Of a stretch of 60,026 nucleotides of DNA, positions 16,685 through 25,924 are shown piece after piece (positions within the stretch are counted from its first letter, which is position 1; every line of letters begins with the position of its first letter). Below the pieces are notes generated by a model. That model was not told the DNA's origin and did not search any database. It was given only the letters and a program-made list of their open reading frames with translations. The position numbers and the translations under genes were made by a program. The DNA lies in contig CAKZUB010000036.1 of NCBI GenBank assembly GCA_937921505.1, forward strand, positions 1-60,026, given 5' to 3'. Source of the DNA: an uncultured Clostridia bacterium (lineage in GTDB: Bacteria > Bacillota > Clostridia > Lachnospirales > Cellulosilyticaceae).

Positions 16685-17536
16685 TTATTTAGCAGAGTTT
16701 CTAAATTTTATGGGGGAAGTGCCAACACGGGAAGTGAAAGCATTAATAAAACTTGAACTTGAACTATATCCAAGGGAATAGGCAATCTCGGAGGCGGTTT
16801 GCTGCGTTGTCTTTAACATGGTTTTAGCTAAATTTACTTTAGTAAGAGCAATGTACTCCATGGGAGAAGTTCCAGTTTCTTTTTTGAATAGATGTGAAAA
16901 GTAATAGGGGCTTAAATTAACTTGATCGGCAAGGGTTTTTATCGTTAAGTTTTTACTTATGTTACTTCGAATATAGTAAATGGTATTAGAAATCATGTTT
17001 GAAGTAGGTGAAGAGGGTAAGGAAAGAATTTCATTAAATGCTTGAGTTAAGCAGAGGCAATTGTAAACTGCACATGAGAGCTCGATATCAGTAACAGGCT
17101 GCTCATAGTATAGTTTAGTAATTAAATCATACATGATTTGCGATATTTGGGAATTGGTCTCCAATTTAAAAAGTGCGCCACCGTTTTGAGAAATAAGGTG
17201 ATTGGTAATGCGTAAAGCATCACTGCCGTTAAAGTGAAAGTATAAGAAGTTGCAAGTAGGACCTGAATAATAAGTATGTGGTTTACTGCAGTCAATTAAT
17301 AAGATATCTCCCTTTTGTGCTGTGTAGATCTTATTTTCATAATCAAGATTCAGTTGTCCATCTACGACATAGATCAGTAAAGGCACTTTGTGCCCTTCTC
17401 TTTTGATTTTATAACCATACTGGCAATAAAAGTGACCACAATTTACCAAATAGTAATAATATTGTTTAAACATAGTAGATGGGGTGAAAAAAAAGTATTG
17501 AGATTCAGGCAGAACGCCTTGCTCTGTGCAAATCAT
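16685..17536 (-). CDS. AraC-family transcriptional regulator of the CUT2 sugar operon
   Basis: 283 residues. An N-terminal cupin-like sugar-sensing domain (residues about 20-150: YYYLVNCGHFYC, VDGQLNLDYENKIYTAQKGDILLIDCSKPHTYY, FLYFHFNG) precedes a C-terminal double helix-turn-helix (about 185-283: LTIKTLADQVNLSPYYFSHLFKKETGTSPMEYI and ASEIAYSLGYSSSSSFINAF). It is transcribed away from the sugar importer at 17814, so it likely activates that operon when the sugar binds. It is clearly paralogous to the AraC protein at 29727 (shared GHFYC and KPH-Y motifs). Start follows AGGAGG. Confidence 0.87.
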   Translation of the reverse strand: MICTEQGVLPESQYFFFTPSTMFKQYYYYLVNCGHFYCQYGYKIKREGHKVPLLIYVVDGQLNLDYENKIYTAQKGDILLIDCSKPHTYYSGPTCNFLYFHFNGSDALRITNHLISQNGGALFKLETNSQISQIMYDLITKLYYEQPVTDIELSCAVYNCLCLTQAFNEILSLPSSPTSNMISNTIYYIRSNISKNLTIKTLADQVNLSPYYFSHLFKKETGTSPMEYIALTKVNLAKTMLKTTQQTASEIAYSLGYSSSSSFINAFTSRVGTSPIKFRNSAK

Positions 17537-17631
17537 AGGAGGCTCCTTTCAGTTCGGTTATGTTTAGAGTGGGTAATTTTAATTATATAATAAAAGATCA
17601 AAAAAGCAAGATGAATAAATAATAGGGCAAT

Positions 17632-17660
17632 TTGAAGTAATGTATTGTTTGAAATACAAT
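17632..17660 (+). promoter_or_regulatory. Promoter and possible AraC site of the CUT2 operon
   Basis: TTGAAG (17632-17637), 17-base spacer, TACAAT (17655-17660). The spacer and -10 overlap an imperfect palindrome TGTATTGTTTGAAATACA (17641-17658). It lies in the divergent region between the AraC gene and the binding-protein gene, where an activator would be expected to act. Confidence 0.4.
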
Positions 17661-17813
17661 GGTATAATTTGAACATGAAATGCCTAGAGAAGCAATTACA
17701 AAATATACAAAACAACTATTAATATTTATAATGATAGTAGTTTAATGGACAGTAAATGCTCTCGAAATTAAAAAACTACTAAAAAACTAGTTATTAAAAT
17801 GGAGGAGAAAAAA

Positions 17814-19001
17814 ATGGGAAAAAGCAAGATGAGAAAAAGTATTGCAGGGGTTTTAGTCGCAATGATGATGATGGTACCATTTGCTGGGTGTGCAAAAAAC
17901 GCAGAGAATGTTCCTGAAAACACAACAACTAAAGAAACTTCAGAGCAAAAAGAAACTCCGAATACGGATACAAGCAAGGAAGAGGGCATTCAAGTAGGTA
18001 TTGTTCTGCCAACAAAAGATGAACCAAGATGGATTCAAGATCAGACAAGATTTTCAAGTATATTAGATGAGGCGGGCTTTACGTACCAAATTCTATTTAG
18101 TCAGGGCTCATCGGCGACAGAAAAGTCAAATGTTGAAACTTTGATATCAAAGGGAATCAAAGTACTCATTATTTGTCCTCAAGATACGTCTGCTGTAGGT
18201 GCTGCAGTGCAACTAGCTAAAGATTCAGGTGTTACTGTAATTGGATATGACAGACTTATTACCGGAACAGACGCACTTGATTACAATGTAGGATTTAACA
18301 GTGAATCAGTAGGTGTAGCACAAGGGCAATATTTAATTGATAATGCTGTTGGTACTGGTAATCCTCTCTATCTTTATGCTGGGGCATTATCTGATGAAAA
18401 TGCATTTGTATTCTTTAAAGGTGCATGGTCTGTATTGCAACCTAAAATTGCAGATGGAACATTTGTAATTAAGAACTCTAATGAAGCAATTAAAGTTCAG
18501 GATACTTTAGACCTTACACGTGAACAAATGGCAGCTATTTTAGGTCAAGTTACAACAGACTGGGATTTCAATGTTGCTAAATCTAAAGCGGAAGCGCATT
18601 TAACTTCTGCAGCAGCTAAAGACAAAGGCAATGTTTCTATCTTAGCGCCTAATGATGGCACTGCACGTTCAATAGCTGATGTATTTGCAAGTGATAAAGA
18701 TGTTACAAATTATGTAATAACAGGTCAAGATGCTGAAAAAGCCTCAATTCAGTATGTCATTGACGGTAAACAATCAATGACTGTTTTAAAAGACACACGT
18801 ACTTTGACAGATGCAGCAGTGGCAATGTCAAAACAGATCCTTAATAATGAAGAGGTTGTAGTAAATAGTGAATATGATAACGGAGCAAAAAAGGTTCCTA
18901 TGAACCAATTACCAGTACTTACAGTAACAAAAGACACAGTTAAAGAATATATCTTTGACTCTGGTTACTATGAAGCTTCAGAATTTACAGGTTTAAAATA
19001 G
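17814..19001 (+). CDS. Sugar ABC transporter substrate-binding lipoprotein (XylF/ChvE type)
   Basis: 395 residues from ATG 17814, eight bases after GGAGGAG; ATG 17799 would include that site. Lipoprotein signal with lipobox PFAGC (Cys about 24), then a T/E/K-rich linker. The mature part is a periplasmic-binding fold of the CUT2 group: VGIVLPTKDEPRWIQD, GIKVLIICPQDTSAVGAAVQLAKDSGVTVIGYDRLI, and LTSAAAKDKGNVSILAPNDGTARSIADVF. This family (ChvE, XylF, MglB relatives) binds free monosaccharides outside the membrane. It delivers to the ATPase and permease encoded next. First gene of the island. Confidence 0.88.
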   Translation: MGKSKMRKSIAGVLVAMMMMVPFAGCAKNAENVPENTTTKETSEQKETPNTDTSKEEGIQVGIVLPTKDEPRWIQDQTRFSSILDEAGFTYQILFSQGSSATEKSNVETLISKGIKVLIICPQDTSAVGAAVQLAKDSGVTVIGYDRLITGTDALDYNVGFNSESVGVAQGQYLIDNAVGTGNPLYLYAGALSDENAFVFFKGAWSVLQPKIADGTFVIKNSNEAIKVQDTLDLTREQMAAILGQVTTDWDFNVAKSKAEAHLTSAAAKDKGNVSILAPNDGTARSIADVFASDKDVTNYVITGQDAEKASIQYVIDGKQSMTVLKDTRTLTDAAVAMSKQILNNEEVVVNSEYDNGAKKVPMNQLPVLTVTKDTVKEYIFDSGYYEASEFTGLK

Positions 19002-19028
19002 GTATCCATAATGTTGAGAGCTTAGACC

Positions 19029-19056
19029 TTAGACCACTTCAAGGGAAGTGGTCTAA
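19029..19056 (+). other. Intercistronic hairpin after the binding-protein gene
   Basis: TTAGACCACTTC and GAAGTGGTCTAA pair perfectly over 12 bases around AAGG. No T-run follows, so it is more likely to stabilise the upstream mRNA or attenuate than to terminate fully. This fits the need for more binding protein than ATPase. Confidence 0.7.
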
Positions 19057-19077
19057 AGTTTAAATGGAGGAGTTAAA

Positions 19078-20628
19078 ATGAATGAATATATACTTGAAAT
19101 GAAGGGTATCACCAAAACATTTCCTGGAGTAAAGGCACTTGATAATGTCAATTTTAAAGTAAAAAGAGGGGAAATACATTGCTTAGTAGGTGAAAATGGA
19201 GCAGGTAAATCAACACTGATGAAAGTCTTATCGGGTGTTTATCAGTATGGTAATTATTCAGGAGATATTGTGTACAATGATGAAGTTCAAGCATTTAAAA
19301 CGATTGCAGACAGTGAAGGAAAAGGAATTGTCATTATATATCAGGAATTGGCATTAGTCCCTGAGTTGAGCTTATATGAGAACATTTACTTTGGACATGA
19401 AATAATGAAGGGAAAAACAATTGATTGGAGTGAGACAATCGTTAAGGGTTCGGATATGCTAAAAAAAGTTAAATTAAATGTGGACCCTTCAATGAAAGTG
19501 AAAAACCTAGGGGTTGGTCATCAACAGCTTGTGGAGATTGCAAAAGCACTAAGCAAAGACGTAAAACTACTAATTTTAGATGAACCTACTGCGGCACTCC
19601 ATGAAAACGACAGCCAGAACTTACTCAAACTCATTATGGAATTAAAAGAGCAAGGTGTTACGTGTATTATGATTTCCCATAAATTAAAAGAGGTTACCGC
19701 AATTGCAGATACGATTACTGTTTTAAGAGACGGTGCAACAATTTGTTCACTAGATTGTCACCAACAGAAAATTACAGAATCTGAAATTATCAAGTATATG
19801 GTTGGCAGAGAAATGGATCATATGTATCCAAAACGTGAAAATAAGATGTTTGGCGAAGTTTCTTTTGAGCTTAAAAATTGGTCGGTAGAAGATCCAGTAA
19901 AAGGAAGAGAGATCTTGCATAACATAAATATTAACGTAAGAAAAGGCGAAATCGTTGGACTTCAAGGTTTAATGGGTGCTGGAAGAACGGAACTTGCTCT
20001 TAGTATTTTTGGCAATACACCTAAATATAAAATAACAAGTGGTGAGATGTACTTAAATAGAGAGAAAACATCTTTCAAAACACCCAAAGAAGCAATCAAA
20101 TCCGGTTTGGCTTATGTGACGGAAGACAGAAAAGGAAATGGTCTCATTCTCATTCAGGATATAAAATATAATATTTCAATAGCTAACTTGGAAGCATTAA
20201 CTGAGGGGCTTGCAATTAATGAAAATGAAGAAGCAAGAATTGTAAACGAGTATAAGAATGCAATCAATATAAAGGCACCTTCTATTGAACAAAAAGTTGG
20301 AAATCTAAGTGGTGGTAATCAGCAAAAAGTTCAACTTGCAAAATGGATGTTTGTAAAACCACATGTTCTCATTTTAGATGAACCAACAAGAGGAATAGAT
20401 GTTGGTGCAAAGTTTGAAATTTATTCGTTAATGAATAAATTAGTAGAGCAGGGTATGAGTATCATCATGATTACATCGGAACTTCCGGAGGCGCTCGGTA
20501 TGAGTGATAGACTTTATGTTATGTCAGAAGGAACGATTACTGGGGAATTTTCTTCAGAAGAGGCTAATGAACACAATGTTATGGCAATGGCAATAACATC
20601 ACAGGAGGTTGAAAATGGAAGTGAATAA
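19078..20628 (+). CDS. Sugar ABC transporter tandem ATP-binding protein (CUT2)
   Basis: 516 residues with two ABC domains, the norm for CUT2 ATPases (XylG, MglA, GguA). Domain 1 (about 4-240): Walker A GENGAGKSTLMK, signature VGHQQLVEIAKALS, Walker B LLILDEPTAAL. Domain 2 (about 255-505) has a degenerate Walker A (GLMGAGRTELALS), full signature LSGGNQQKVQLAKWM and Walker B VLILDEPTRGID. It powers import of a monosaccharide with the permease encoded by the next gene, whose start lies inside this gene's end. Start ATG follows GGAGGAG. Confidence 0.92.
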   Translation: MNEYILEMKGITKTFPGVKALDNVNFKVKRGEIHCLVGENGAGKSTLMKVLSGVYQYGNYSGDIVYNDEVQAFKTIADSEGKGIVIIYQELALVPELSLYENIYFGHEIMKGKTIDWSETIVKGSDMLKKVKLNVDPSMKVKNLGVGHQQLVEIAKALSKDVKLLILDEPTAALHENDSQNLLKLIMELKEQGVTCIMISHKLKEVTAIADTITVLRDGATICSLDCHQQKITESEIIKYMVGREMDHMYPKRENKMFGEVSFELKNWSVEDPVKGREILHNININVRKGEIVGLQGLMGAGRTELALSIFGNTPKYKITSGEMYLNREKTSFKTPKEAIKSGLAYVTEDRKGNGLILIQDIKYNISIANLEALTEGLAINENEEARIVNEYKNAINIKAPSIEQKVGNLSGGNQQKVQLAKWMFVKPHVLILDEPTRGIDVGAKFEIYSLMNKLVEQGMSIIMITSELPEALGMSDRLYVMSEGTITGEFSSEEANEHNVMAMAITSQEVENGSE

Positions 20629-21811
20629 TCAAAAAACAGGGATTGGCAAAGAAGTGATGGGACTCATGAAAACCAATATCAGAGAGTATATGATGTATAT
20701 CGCTTTGGTTGTCATAATGGCATTTTTTACATGGAAAACAAATGGTGGGTTTATCCAAGCGAGAAACATCTCTAATCTCATTAATCAAGCGGGATATGTA
20801 GCAGTATTAGCAATTGGTATGACGTTAATTTTAATATTAAGGCATATTGACCTTTCGGTAGGGTATGTTGCCGGATTCTGTGGCGCAGTTGCTGCAATTT
20901 TGATGACTAAGTTTGGGATGAGCGAGTGGATTGCGATTCCAATTGTATTAGGTGTTGGACTTATTATTGGTTTATACCAAGGTCTTTTGGTTACTAAGGT
21001 AGGCGTTCCGGCCTTTGTCACAACGCTTGCGGGAATGTTTATATTTCGTGGATTACTAAACTTGACTCTGCAAAACACAGGAACGATTATAGTACCCAAC
21101 GCGGGATTTAATGCATTATCGAATGGATATATTCCTGACTTGCCGTTTGGGACAGAAATACACGTATTAACTTTAATTATTGGAGCTATTGCAGTTATTT
21201 TAACGATTATATCTGAAGTTAAAATTAGAAAAAATAAGATAAAATATAATTTTAAAACGACTTCAAAAACAGTATTTGGCTTTAAGTTACTATTTTTGTC
21301 AACTATTGTTATGATAATTTCCCATGTACTTGCTAATTACAGTGGTATACCATGGACAGCAGTTATAGTAGGGGTAGTTCTACTTATTTACAATTATACG
21401 CTTAATAAAACTCGTTTGGGAAGGTATATCTACGGTATTGGTGGTAATGAACAAGCAGCAGAATTATCGGGTGTAAATGTAAAGGGTGTTACACTATTCG
21501 CTTTTTGCTCGATGAGTGTTTTGGCTGCTTTAGCGGGTGTTTTATATACATCAAGATTACAGTCTGCTACCCCAACAGCTGGTTTAGGTTTTGAACTGGA
21601 TGCTATAGCATCATCCTATATTGGTGGTGTTGCGGTAAGTGGGGGTATCGGAAGAGTAACCAACACCATCATTGGTACACTGGTGATTATGTCCTTGACA
21701 AATGGGATGAACTTGATGGGAGTTGATATTTCTTATCAGTATGTTGTGAAGGGTATTATCTTTGTTATTGCAGTTGCATTTGATGTAAGAACGAGATCAA
21801 AAGGAAGGTAG
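20615..21811 (+). CDS. Sugar ABC transporter permease (CUT2)
   Basis: 398 residues from ATG 20615, seven bases after AGGAGG. It overlaps the ATPase gene by 14 bases, pointing to translational coupling. About ten membrane spans. CUT2 permease marks include GMTLILILRHIDLSVGYVAGFCGAVAA, GVPAFVTTLAGMFIFRGLL, and near the end GLGFELDAIASSYIGGVAVSGGIGRVTNTIIGTLVI. It resembles XylH, GguB and MmsB, which form homodimeric channels for pentoses, galactose or related sugars. Confidence 0.9.
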   Translation: MEVNNQKTGIGKEVMGLMKTNIREYMMYIALVVIMAFFTWKTNGGFIQARNISNLINQAGYVAVLAIGMTLILILRHIDLSVGYVAGFCGAVAAILMTKFGMSEWIAIPIVLGVGLIIGLYQGLLVTKVGVPAFVTTLAGMFIFRGLLNLTLQNTGTIIVPNAGFNALSNGYIPDLPFGTEIHVLTLIIGAIAVILTIISEVKIRKNKIKYNFKTTSKTVFGFKLLFLSTIVMIISHVLANYSGIPWTAVIVGVVLLIYNYTLNKTRLGRYIYGIGGNEQAAELSGVNVKGVTLFAFCSMSVLAALAGVLYTSRLQSATPTAGLGFELDAIASSYIGGVAVSGGIGRVTNTIIGTLVIMSLTNGMNLMGVDISYQYVVKGIIFVIAVAFDVRTRSKGR

Positions 21812-21815
21812 AACT

Positions 21816-22781
21816 ATGAAATACTATTTGGGAGTTGACCTTGGTGGTACGAATATCGCAGCAGGGGTAGTTGATGAAAATCATACGATTGTCGCAAAGG
21901 AAAGTATTCCGACAAATGCGGGCCGCCCAGCTGAGGAAATAGTGGAGGACATATTTACTGTATCAAAAAGAGTGGCACAAAAGGCTAATGTAGCAATGGA
22001 AAGTTTTACTTCATGGGGAATTGGAATGCCTAGTTATGTTAATCCTAAAACACATTTACTGGTACATGCTAATAATTTTGGGTGGATCAATTTCCCCATT
22101 TTCGATTTTTTGAAAAAGCATACAGATATGCCCATTTACATTGAAAACGATGCTAATTGTGCAACACTCGGTGAAACATTAGCAGGTGCCGCACGCAATT
22201 ACAATAATGCCATTATGTTGACTTTAGGAACTGGAGTTGGTGGAGGTATTATTCTAAGTAAAAGGATATTTTCAGGATGCGACCTTATGGGAGCAGAACT
22301 TGGACACACAAAGTTAGTCTACAATGGTATAACGTGTACTTGTGGACAAAAAGGATGCTTGGAATCTTATTGTTCAGCAACGGCTTTAATAAGGCAGGCA
22401 AAAGAAGCACTAAAAGATGATAGCAGTTCGCTGATGTGGGAGTTGTGTGATAAAGATCTGAAAAACATCGATGGCAAAGTGGTTGTTGATGCTTCGAAAC
22501 GAGGAGATAACGTAGCTAAAAAGTTAGTGGATCAATACATAGACTATTTATCATGTGGATTATCCACTTTCGTTACAATATTTCGTCCTGAGGTTATTAT
22601 CCTTGGAGGTGGGCTGGCAGATGCTGGTGAAGTGCTGTTTGAACCACTTAATAAGAGGCTGTATGAAAATACTTTTGCGGCTTCAGTGATTGGAATACCT
22701 AAGATAGTGAAGGCAGAATTAGGTAATGATGCAGGGATAATTGGGGCGGCTTTACTCGAGAAGTATGCTGAAAAAAGATAA
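21816..22781 (+). CDS. ROK-family sugar kinase
   Basis: 321 residues. ATP-binding DLGGTNIAAGVVDENH at the N-terminus and ENDANCATLGE near residue 110. The GTGVGGGIILSKRIFSG loop follows, then the sugar-binding GAELGHT and the zinc motif CTCGQKGCLESYCS. The family phosphorylates glucose, ManNAc, GlcNAc, allose or fructose at O6. It begins four bases after the permease stop, so it should act on the imported sugar. With a NanE-like epimerase next, a hexose or N-acyl-hexosamine substrate is plausible, but the sequence alone does not fix it. Confidence 0.87.
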   Translation: MKYYLGVDLGGTNIAAGVVDENHTIVAKESIPTNAGRPAEEIVEDIFTVSKRVAQKANVAMESFTSWGIGMPSYVNPKTHLLVHANNFGWINFPIFDFLKKHTDMPIYIENDANCATLGETLAGAARNYNNAIMLTLGTGVGGGIILSKRIFSGCDLMGAELGHTKLVYNGITCTCGQKGCLESYCSATALIRQAKEALKDDSSSLMWELCDKDLKNIDGKVVVDASKRGDNVAKKLVDQYIDYLSCGLSTFVTIFRPEVIILGGGLADAGEVLFEPLNKRLYENTFAASVIGIPKIVKAELGNDAGIIGAALLEKYAEKR

Positions 22782-22822
22782 TTTAAAATGATAATGCAAT
22801 ACCAAATTAAAGGAGAATGTTC

Positions 22823-23572
22823 ATGAATACAACAGATAGTAAAAAGAAAGCAATAATAGAATCATTTAAAAATGGCTTGATCGTATCTTGCCAAGTGCAG
22901 CATGATGATCCGATTTATTCAGAAGAAATGGTTGTAAAGATGGCTCAAGCTGCCGTATGGGCAGGTGCTGTAGGCATAAGAGCAAATTCACCTGAGCAAA
23001 TTAAATCTATTAAGGATCATGTAGATTTACCCGTTATTGGTTTATGGAAAATATGGAATGACAACACCGATGTATTTATTACCCCCACATTAGAAGCTGC
23101 GAAAGCCGTTTGGGAGGCGGGAGCAGAAATTATTGCGCTTGACTGCACGGCTCAGATCACAAGTGAAGGAAAGCCAGCTTATGAACTGCTACCGATTTTA
23201 AAAAAGGAAATTCCTGAAGCTATTATTTTTGCAGATGTATCTAATTACGAAGAAGGTTTAAGGGCGATTGAGCTCGGGGCAGATATAGTTGGGCCTACCC
23301 TTTATGGTTATACAGAGGAAACAAAGCATATTGAACATCCTGACTTAAGAGAGTTTGCAAGGATGTGTAGAGATTTTAGTGACAAAGTTTATGTGATTAT
23401 GGAAGGGCATATTTATTCACCAGAAGATGCGATAAAGTGCTTATATTTAGGAGCTCACTCGGTTGTGGTTGGAAGTGCGATAACAAGGCCTCACTTAATT
23501 GCAAAGCGTTTTGTAGACTTAATGTCCGGATACCAGTCAAACTGGCGCGAGGCAGAAAGAAGCAAACATTAA
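22823..23572 (+). CDS. Divergent NanE-like sugar-6-phosphate 2-epimerase
   Basis: 249 residues from ATG 22823 (ATG 22817 is too close to the AAAGGAGA site). TIM-barrel NanE fold: [29 protein letters not shown], and VVVGSAITRPHLIAKRF. The catalytic lysine (Lys76 in GLWKIW), an Asp (107) and the Glu of MEG (194) are kept. However, the usual GIIKxxY is GLWKIW, the canonical ATxRxRP loop is CTAQITSEGK, TTLSGYT is PTLYGYT, and EGxIxTPEQA is EGHIYSPEDA. Compared with the canonical copy at 39858 it has probably changed substrate. True NanE converts ManNAc-6-phosphate to GlcNAc-6-phosphate. It sits between the ROK kinase and a glycyl radical enzyme. Confidence 0.8.
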   Translation: MNTTDSKKKAIIESFKNGLIVSCQVQHDDPIYSEEMVVKMAQAAVWAGAVGIRANSPEQIKSIKDHVDLPVIGLWKIWNDNTDVFITPTLEAAKAVWEAGAEIIALDCTAQITSEGKPAYELLPILKKEIPEAIIFADVSNYEEGLRAIELGADIVGPTLYGYTEETKHIEHPDLREFARMCRDFSDKVYVIMEGHIYSPEDAIKCLYLGAHSVVVGSAITRPHLIAKRFVDLMSGYQSNWREAERSKH

Positions 23573-23599
23573 TTTTTATGAGAGATTGGAGAGATAGGA

Positions 23600-25879
23600 A
23601 TGGCGAAATTTGATGTTAATGGTGGTCAAAATGTCGAAGTAAGCATTAAAATTCCTAGCGAAAAATCTTTAGGTGAACAGCTGGAAATCATGGAAAAGTA
23701 TACACAGGTACATATGCAATGCTCTGGTAAGCCAAATGCATACCGTGAGGTTGAGTGCTTGAAAGTACTATATCCAAAAATGTTCAGAAGTATTGAACCT
23801 CAAGACAAAATAGCAGGAAGAATAGATTTTCTGCCAATAGGCTTTGGTTGTGTTACTTCACTTGGTGGCGTTGGTCATTATTGTGTCTTCAATAAACTGA
23901 GAAGTTTTCAAGAAAGCCTAGGTAGTGGGGCAGATAAAAAAAGAGTAGATTTTTTATATGATTATTGGTTAGAAAATGATTTAAAAACAATTTATTGTAA
24001 TGAAGTTCTGACTGAAACGACAATCGGAAGATTTATTGATGTTGAATATCCTTTAATTGCAACTGCCCGCTTATCAGGAATGATGTTAGACTATCCCAAG
24101 CTTTTGGAAAAAGGAATAGGAGGTCTTAGAAAAGACCTTGAGGCAGGACTTGGAAATGAGCCTGATAATCATTTCTATATCGGCGCACTGGGGTGTCTTG
24201 ATCTATTTGTTCAAAGTGCAGAACATCTTCGCATTAGTGCACTTAAGCAAATGGAAGATTGTGATGAGAAACGAAGAAAAGAATTAGATACTATATGTAA
24301 AGGTCTTGAAAAGATCAAATGCGATAAGCCTGAAACTTTTCATGAAGCGTTGCAATTGTTTTGGCTGTTTGCTTTATTAGCAGGTGTTATCAATTATGGA
24401 AGATTGGACGATTATCTAGGTCCTTACATGGCGGCAGACATTGATAATGGTATTATTACTGAAGACGAGGCTTATGAGTATCTTTATTCTTTATGGACAA
24501 TGATTGAAAATAGACGGACAACTGTGAATGGAAGAATTATAGTTGGAGGAAGAGGAAGAAAGCATCCTAAAGAAGCTGATAGGTTTTTACATATTGCAAT
24601 GAAAGTTGCGAAGAATTGTAGGTATGTAGAACCACAGTTTACACTGAGATTCGATCACGATACTTCTGAAGAAATTTGGGATGAAGCCCTTGATGCATTA
24701 GGAGCAGGTGCAACTTACCCAACATTATATAATGATGATGTAAATATTAAAGCCGTAGCTTATGGGATGAGAGTTGATGAGAAAACCGCTGAGCAATATG
24801 TGCCATTTGGCTGTACAGAGTTTGTTATTCAAGGACAAAGTACGGGTACTCCCAATGTGTGTATCAATCTCCTAAAAATACTGAATATCTTTATGAACGA
24901 AGGTATTGATCCAATGGATGGGAAAGACAAATCTGGTGAGTTTATCATGCGAACGCTGTCTGATTTTGATACTTTTGACAAATTCTATGAGGCGTATAAA
25001 GCGTTTTTAGCCTACTATTTAGACCTATCAGTATATGCGCAATATCATTCATATGAGGTGATGAACCGCCATGTATCTTTCTTGTTTTCAAGTATTTTAA
25101 CAGATGATTGTATTGCAAGAGGAAAAGCGCTCTTAGACGGCGGTGTACGCTATCTTGGCGGCACAAATGAGACTTATGGCAATATTAATACATCCGACTC
25201 TCTTTTGGCAATAAAGCATCTTGTATATGATACTAAAAAGTATACTCTTGAGGAGTTAAATCAAGCACTTCTTGCGAGTTTTAAAGGTTATGAGCATATC
25301 AGAAAGGATTGTTTAAATTGTGATAAGTATGGCAATGACCTAGACACTGCTGATAATATAGCTAATGATCTTTATGAGTTTGTAGCTAAGGGTGTACGTG
25401 AACGTGGAATTGAGGCTGGCATGCAATATTTCCTCATTGTTATTAGTAATAACCAGCTTAACACGGAATGGGGAAACAGAACTGCGGCTTCACCGGACGG
25501 AAGGCTGAGTGGTATGTATATGAATCCAGCTAACAATCCTCAAGGCGGTGCCGATAAAAGCGGACCCACTGCACTTCTCAATTCTATTTCAAAGTTTGAT
25601 GCCAAGTACCATGCAGGATCGGTACAAAATATAAAGTTTTCACCTAATATGTTTAATGAAAACAGAGTAGTCATTAAGCAACTCTTTAAAACTTATTTTG
25701 CAAGAGGTGGCTGCCATCTTATGGTGACAGTTATAGATAAAGGGATACTAGAAGATGCGGTAAAACACCCGGATAAATATCCTAATCTGATTGTAAGGGT
25801 TAGTGGTTTCTCAGCCGTATTTGTGAACCTTTCGTCGCATGTACAGCAAGAGCTGTTAAGCCGGATGCTATATGATTAA
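23600..25879 (+). CDS. Glycyl radical enzyme, dehydratase/lyase type
   Basis: 759 residues, within the usual 750-850. The barrel carries the thiyl site PFGCTEF with Cys405 and Glu407. The Cys-x-Glu pattern marks the eliminase branch (glycerol, propanediol and hydroxyproline dehydratases, choline lyase) and not pyruvate formate-lyase, which has Cys-Cys. The radical loop is RVSGFSAVF with Gly736 near the C-terminus, as expected. EWGNRTAASPDGRLSG is another family mark. Its activase follows 45 bases later. Placed after a sugar importer, kinase and epimerase, it should cleave or dehydrate a sugar-derived intermediate. No characterised family comes to mind that matches this neighbourhood. It is oxygen-sensitive by nature. 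Start ATG follows TTGGAGAGATAGGA. Confidence 0.87.
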   Translation: MAKFDVNGGQNVEVSIKIPSEKSLGEQLEIMEKYTQVHMQCSGKPNAYREVECLKVLYPKMFRSIEPQDKIAGRIDFLPIGFGCVTSLGGVGHYCVFNKLRSFQESLGSGADKKRVDFLYDYWLENDLKTIYCNEVLTETTIGRFIDVEYPLIATARLSGMMLDYPKLLEKGIGGLRKDLEAGLGNEPDNHFYIGALGCLDLFVQSAEHLRISALKQMEDCDEKRRKELDTICKGLEKIKCDKPETFHEALQLFWLFALLAGVINYGRLDDYLGPYMAADIDNGIITEDEAYEYLYSLWTMIENRRTTVNGRIIVGGRGRKHPKEADRFLHIAMKVAKNCRYVEPQFTLRFDHDTSEEIWDEALDALGAGATYPTLYNDDVNIKAVAYGMRVDEKTAEQYVPFGCTEFVIQGQSTGTPNVCINLLKILNIFMNEGIDPMDGKDKSGEFIMRTLSDFDTFDKFYEAYKAFLAYYLDLSVYAQYHSYEVMNRHVSFLFSSILTDDCIARGKALLDGGVRYLGGTNETYGNINTSDSLLAIKHLVYDTKKYTLEELNQALLASFKGYEHIRKDCLNCDKYGNDLDTADNIANDLYEFVAKGVRERGIEAGMQYFLIVISNNQLNTEWGNRTAASPDGRLSGMYMNPANNPQGGADKSGPTALLNSISKFDAKYHAGSVQNIKFSPNMFNENRVVIKQLFKTYFARGGCHLMVTVIDKGILEDAVKHPDKYPNLIVRVSGFSAVFVNLSSHVQQELLSRMLYD

Positions 25880-25924
25880 AGTACTCAGCTAGGACACTAT
25901 AAATAAAGATAGGTGTGATGTGAC

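Noticed and set aside
23600..25879. Pyruvate formate-lyase (pflB)
   Set aside because: The active site is Cys-Thr-Glu and not Cys-Cys, and the activase carries two extra ferredoxin clusters, both marks of eliminase-type enzymes.
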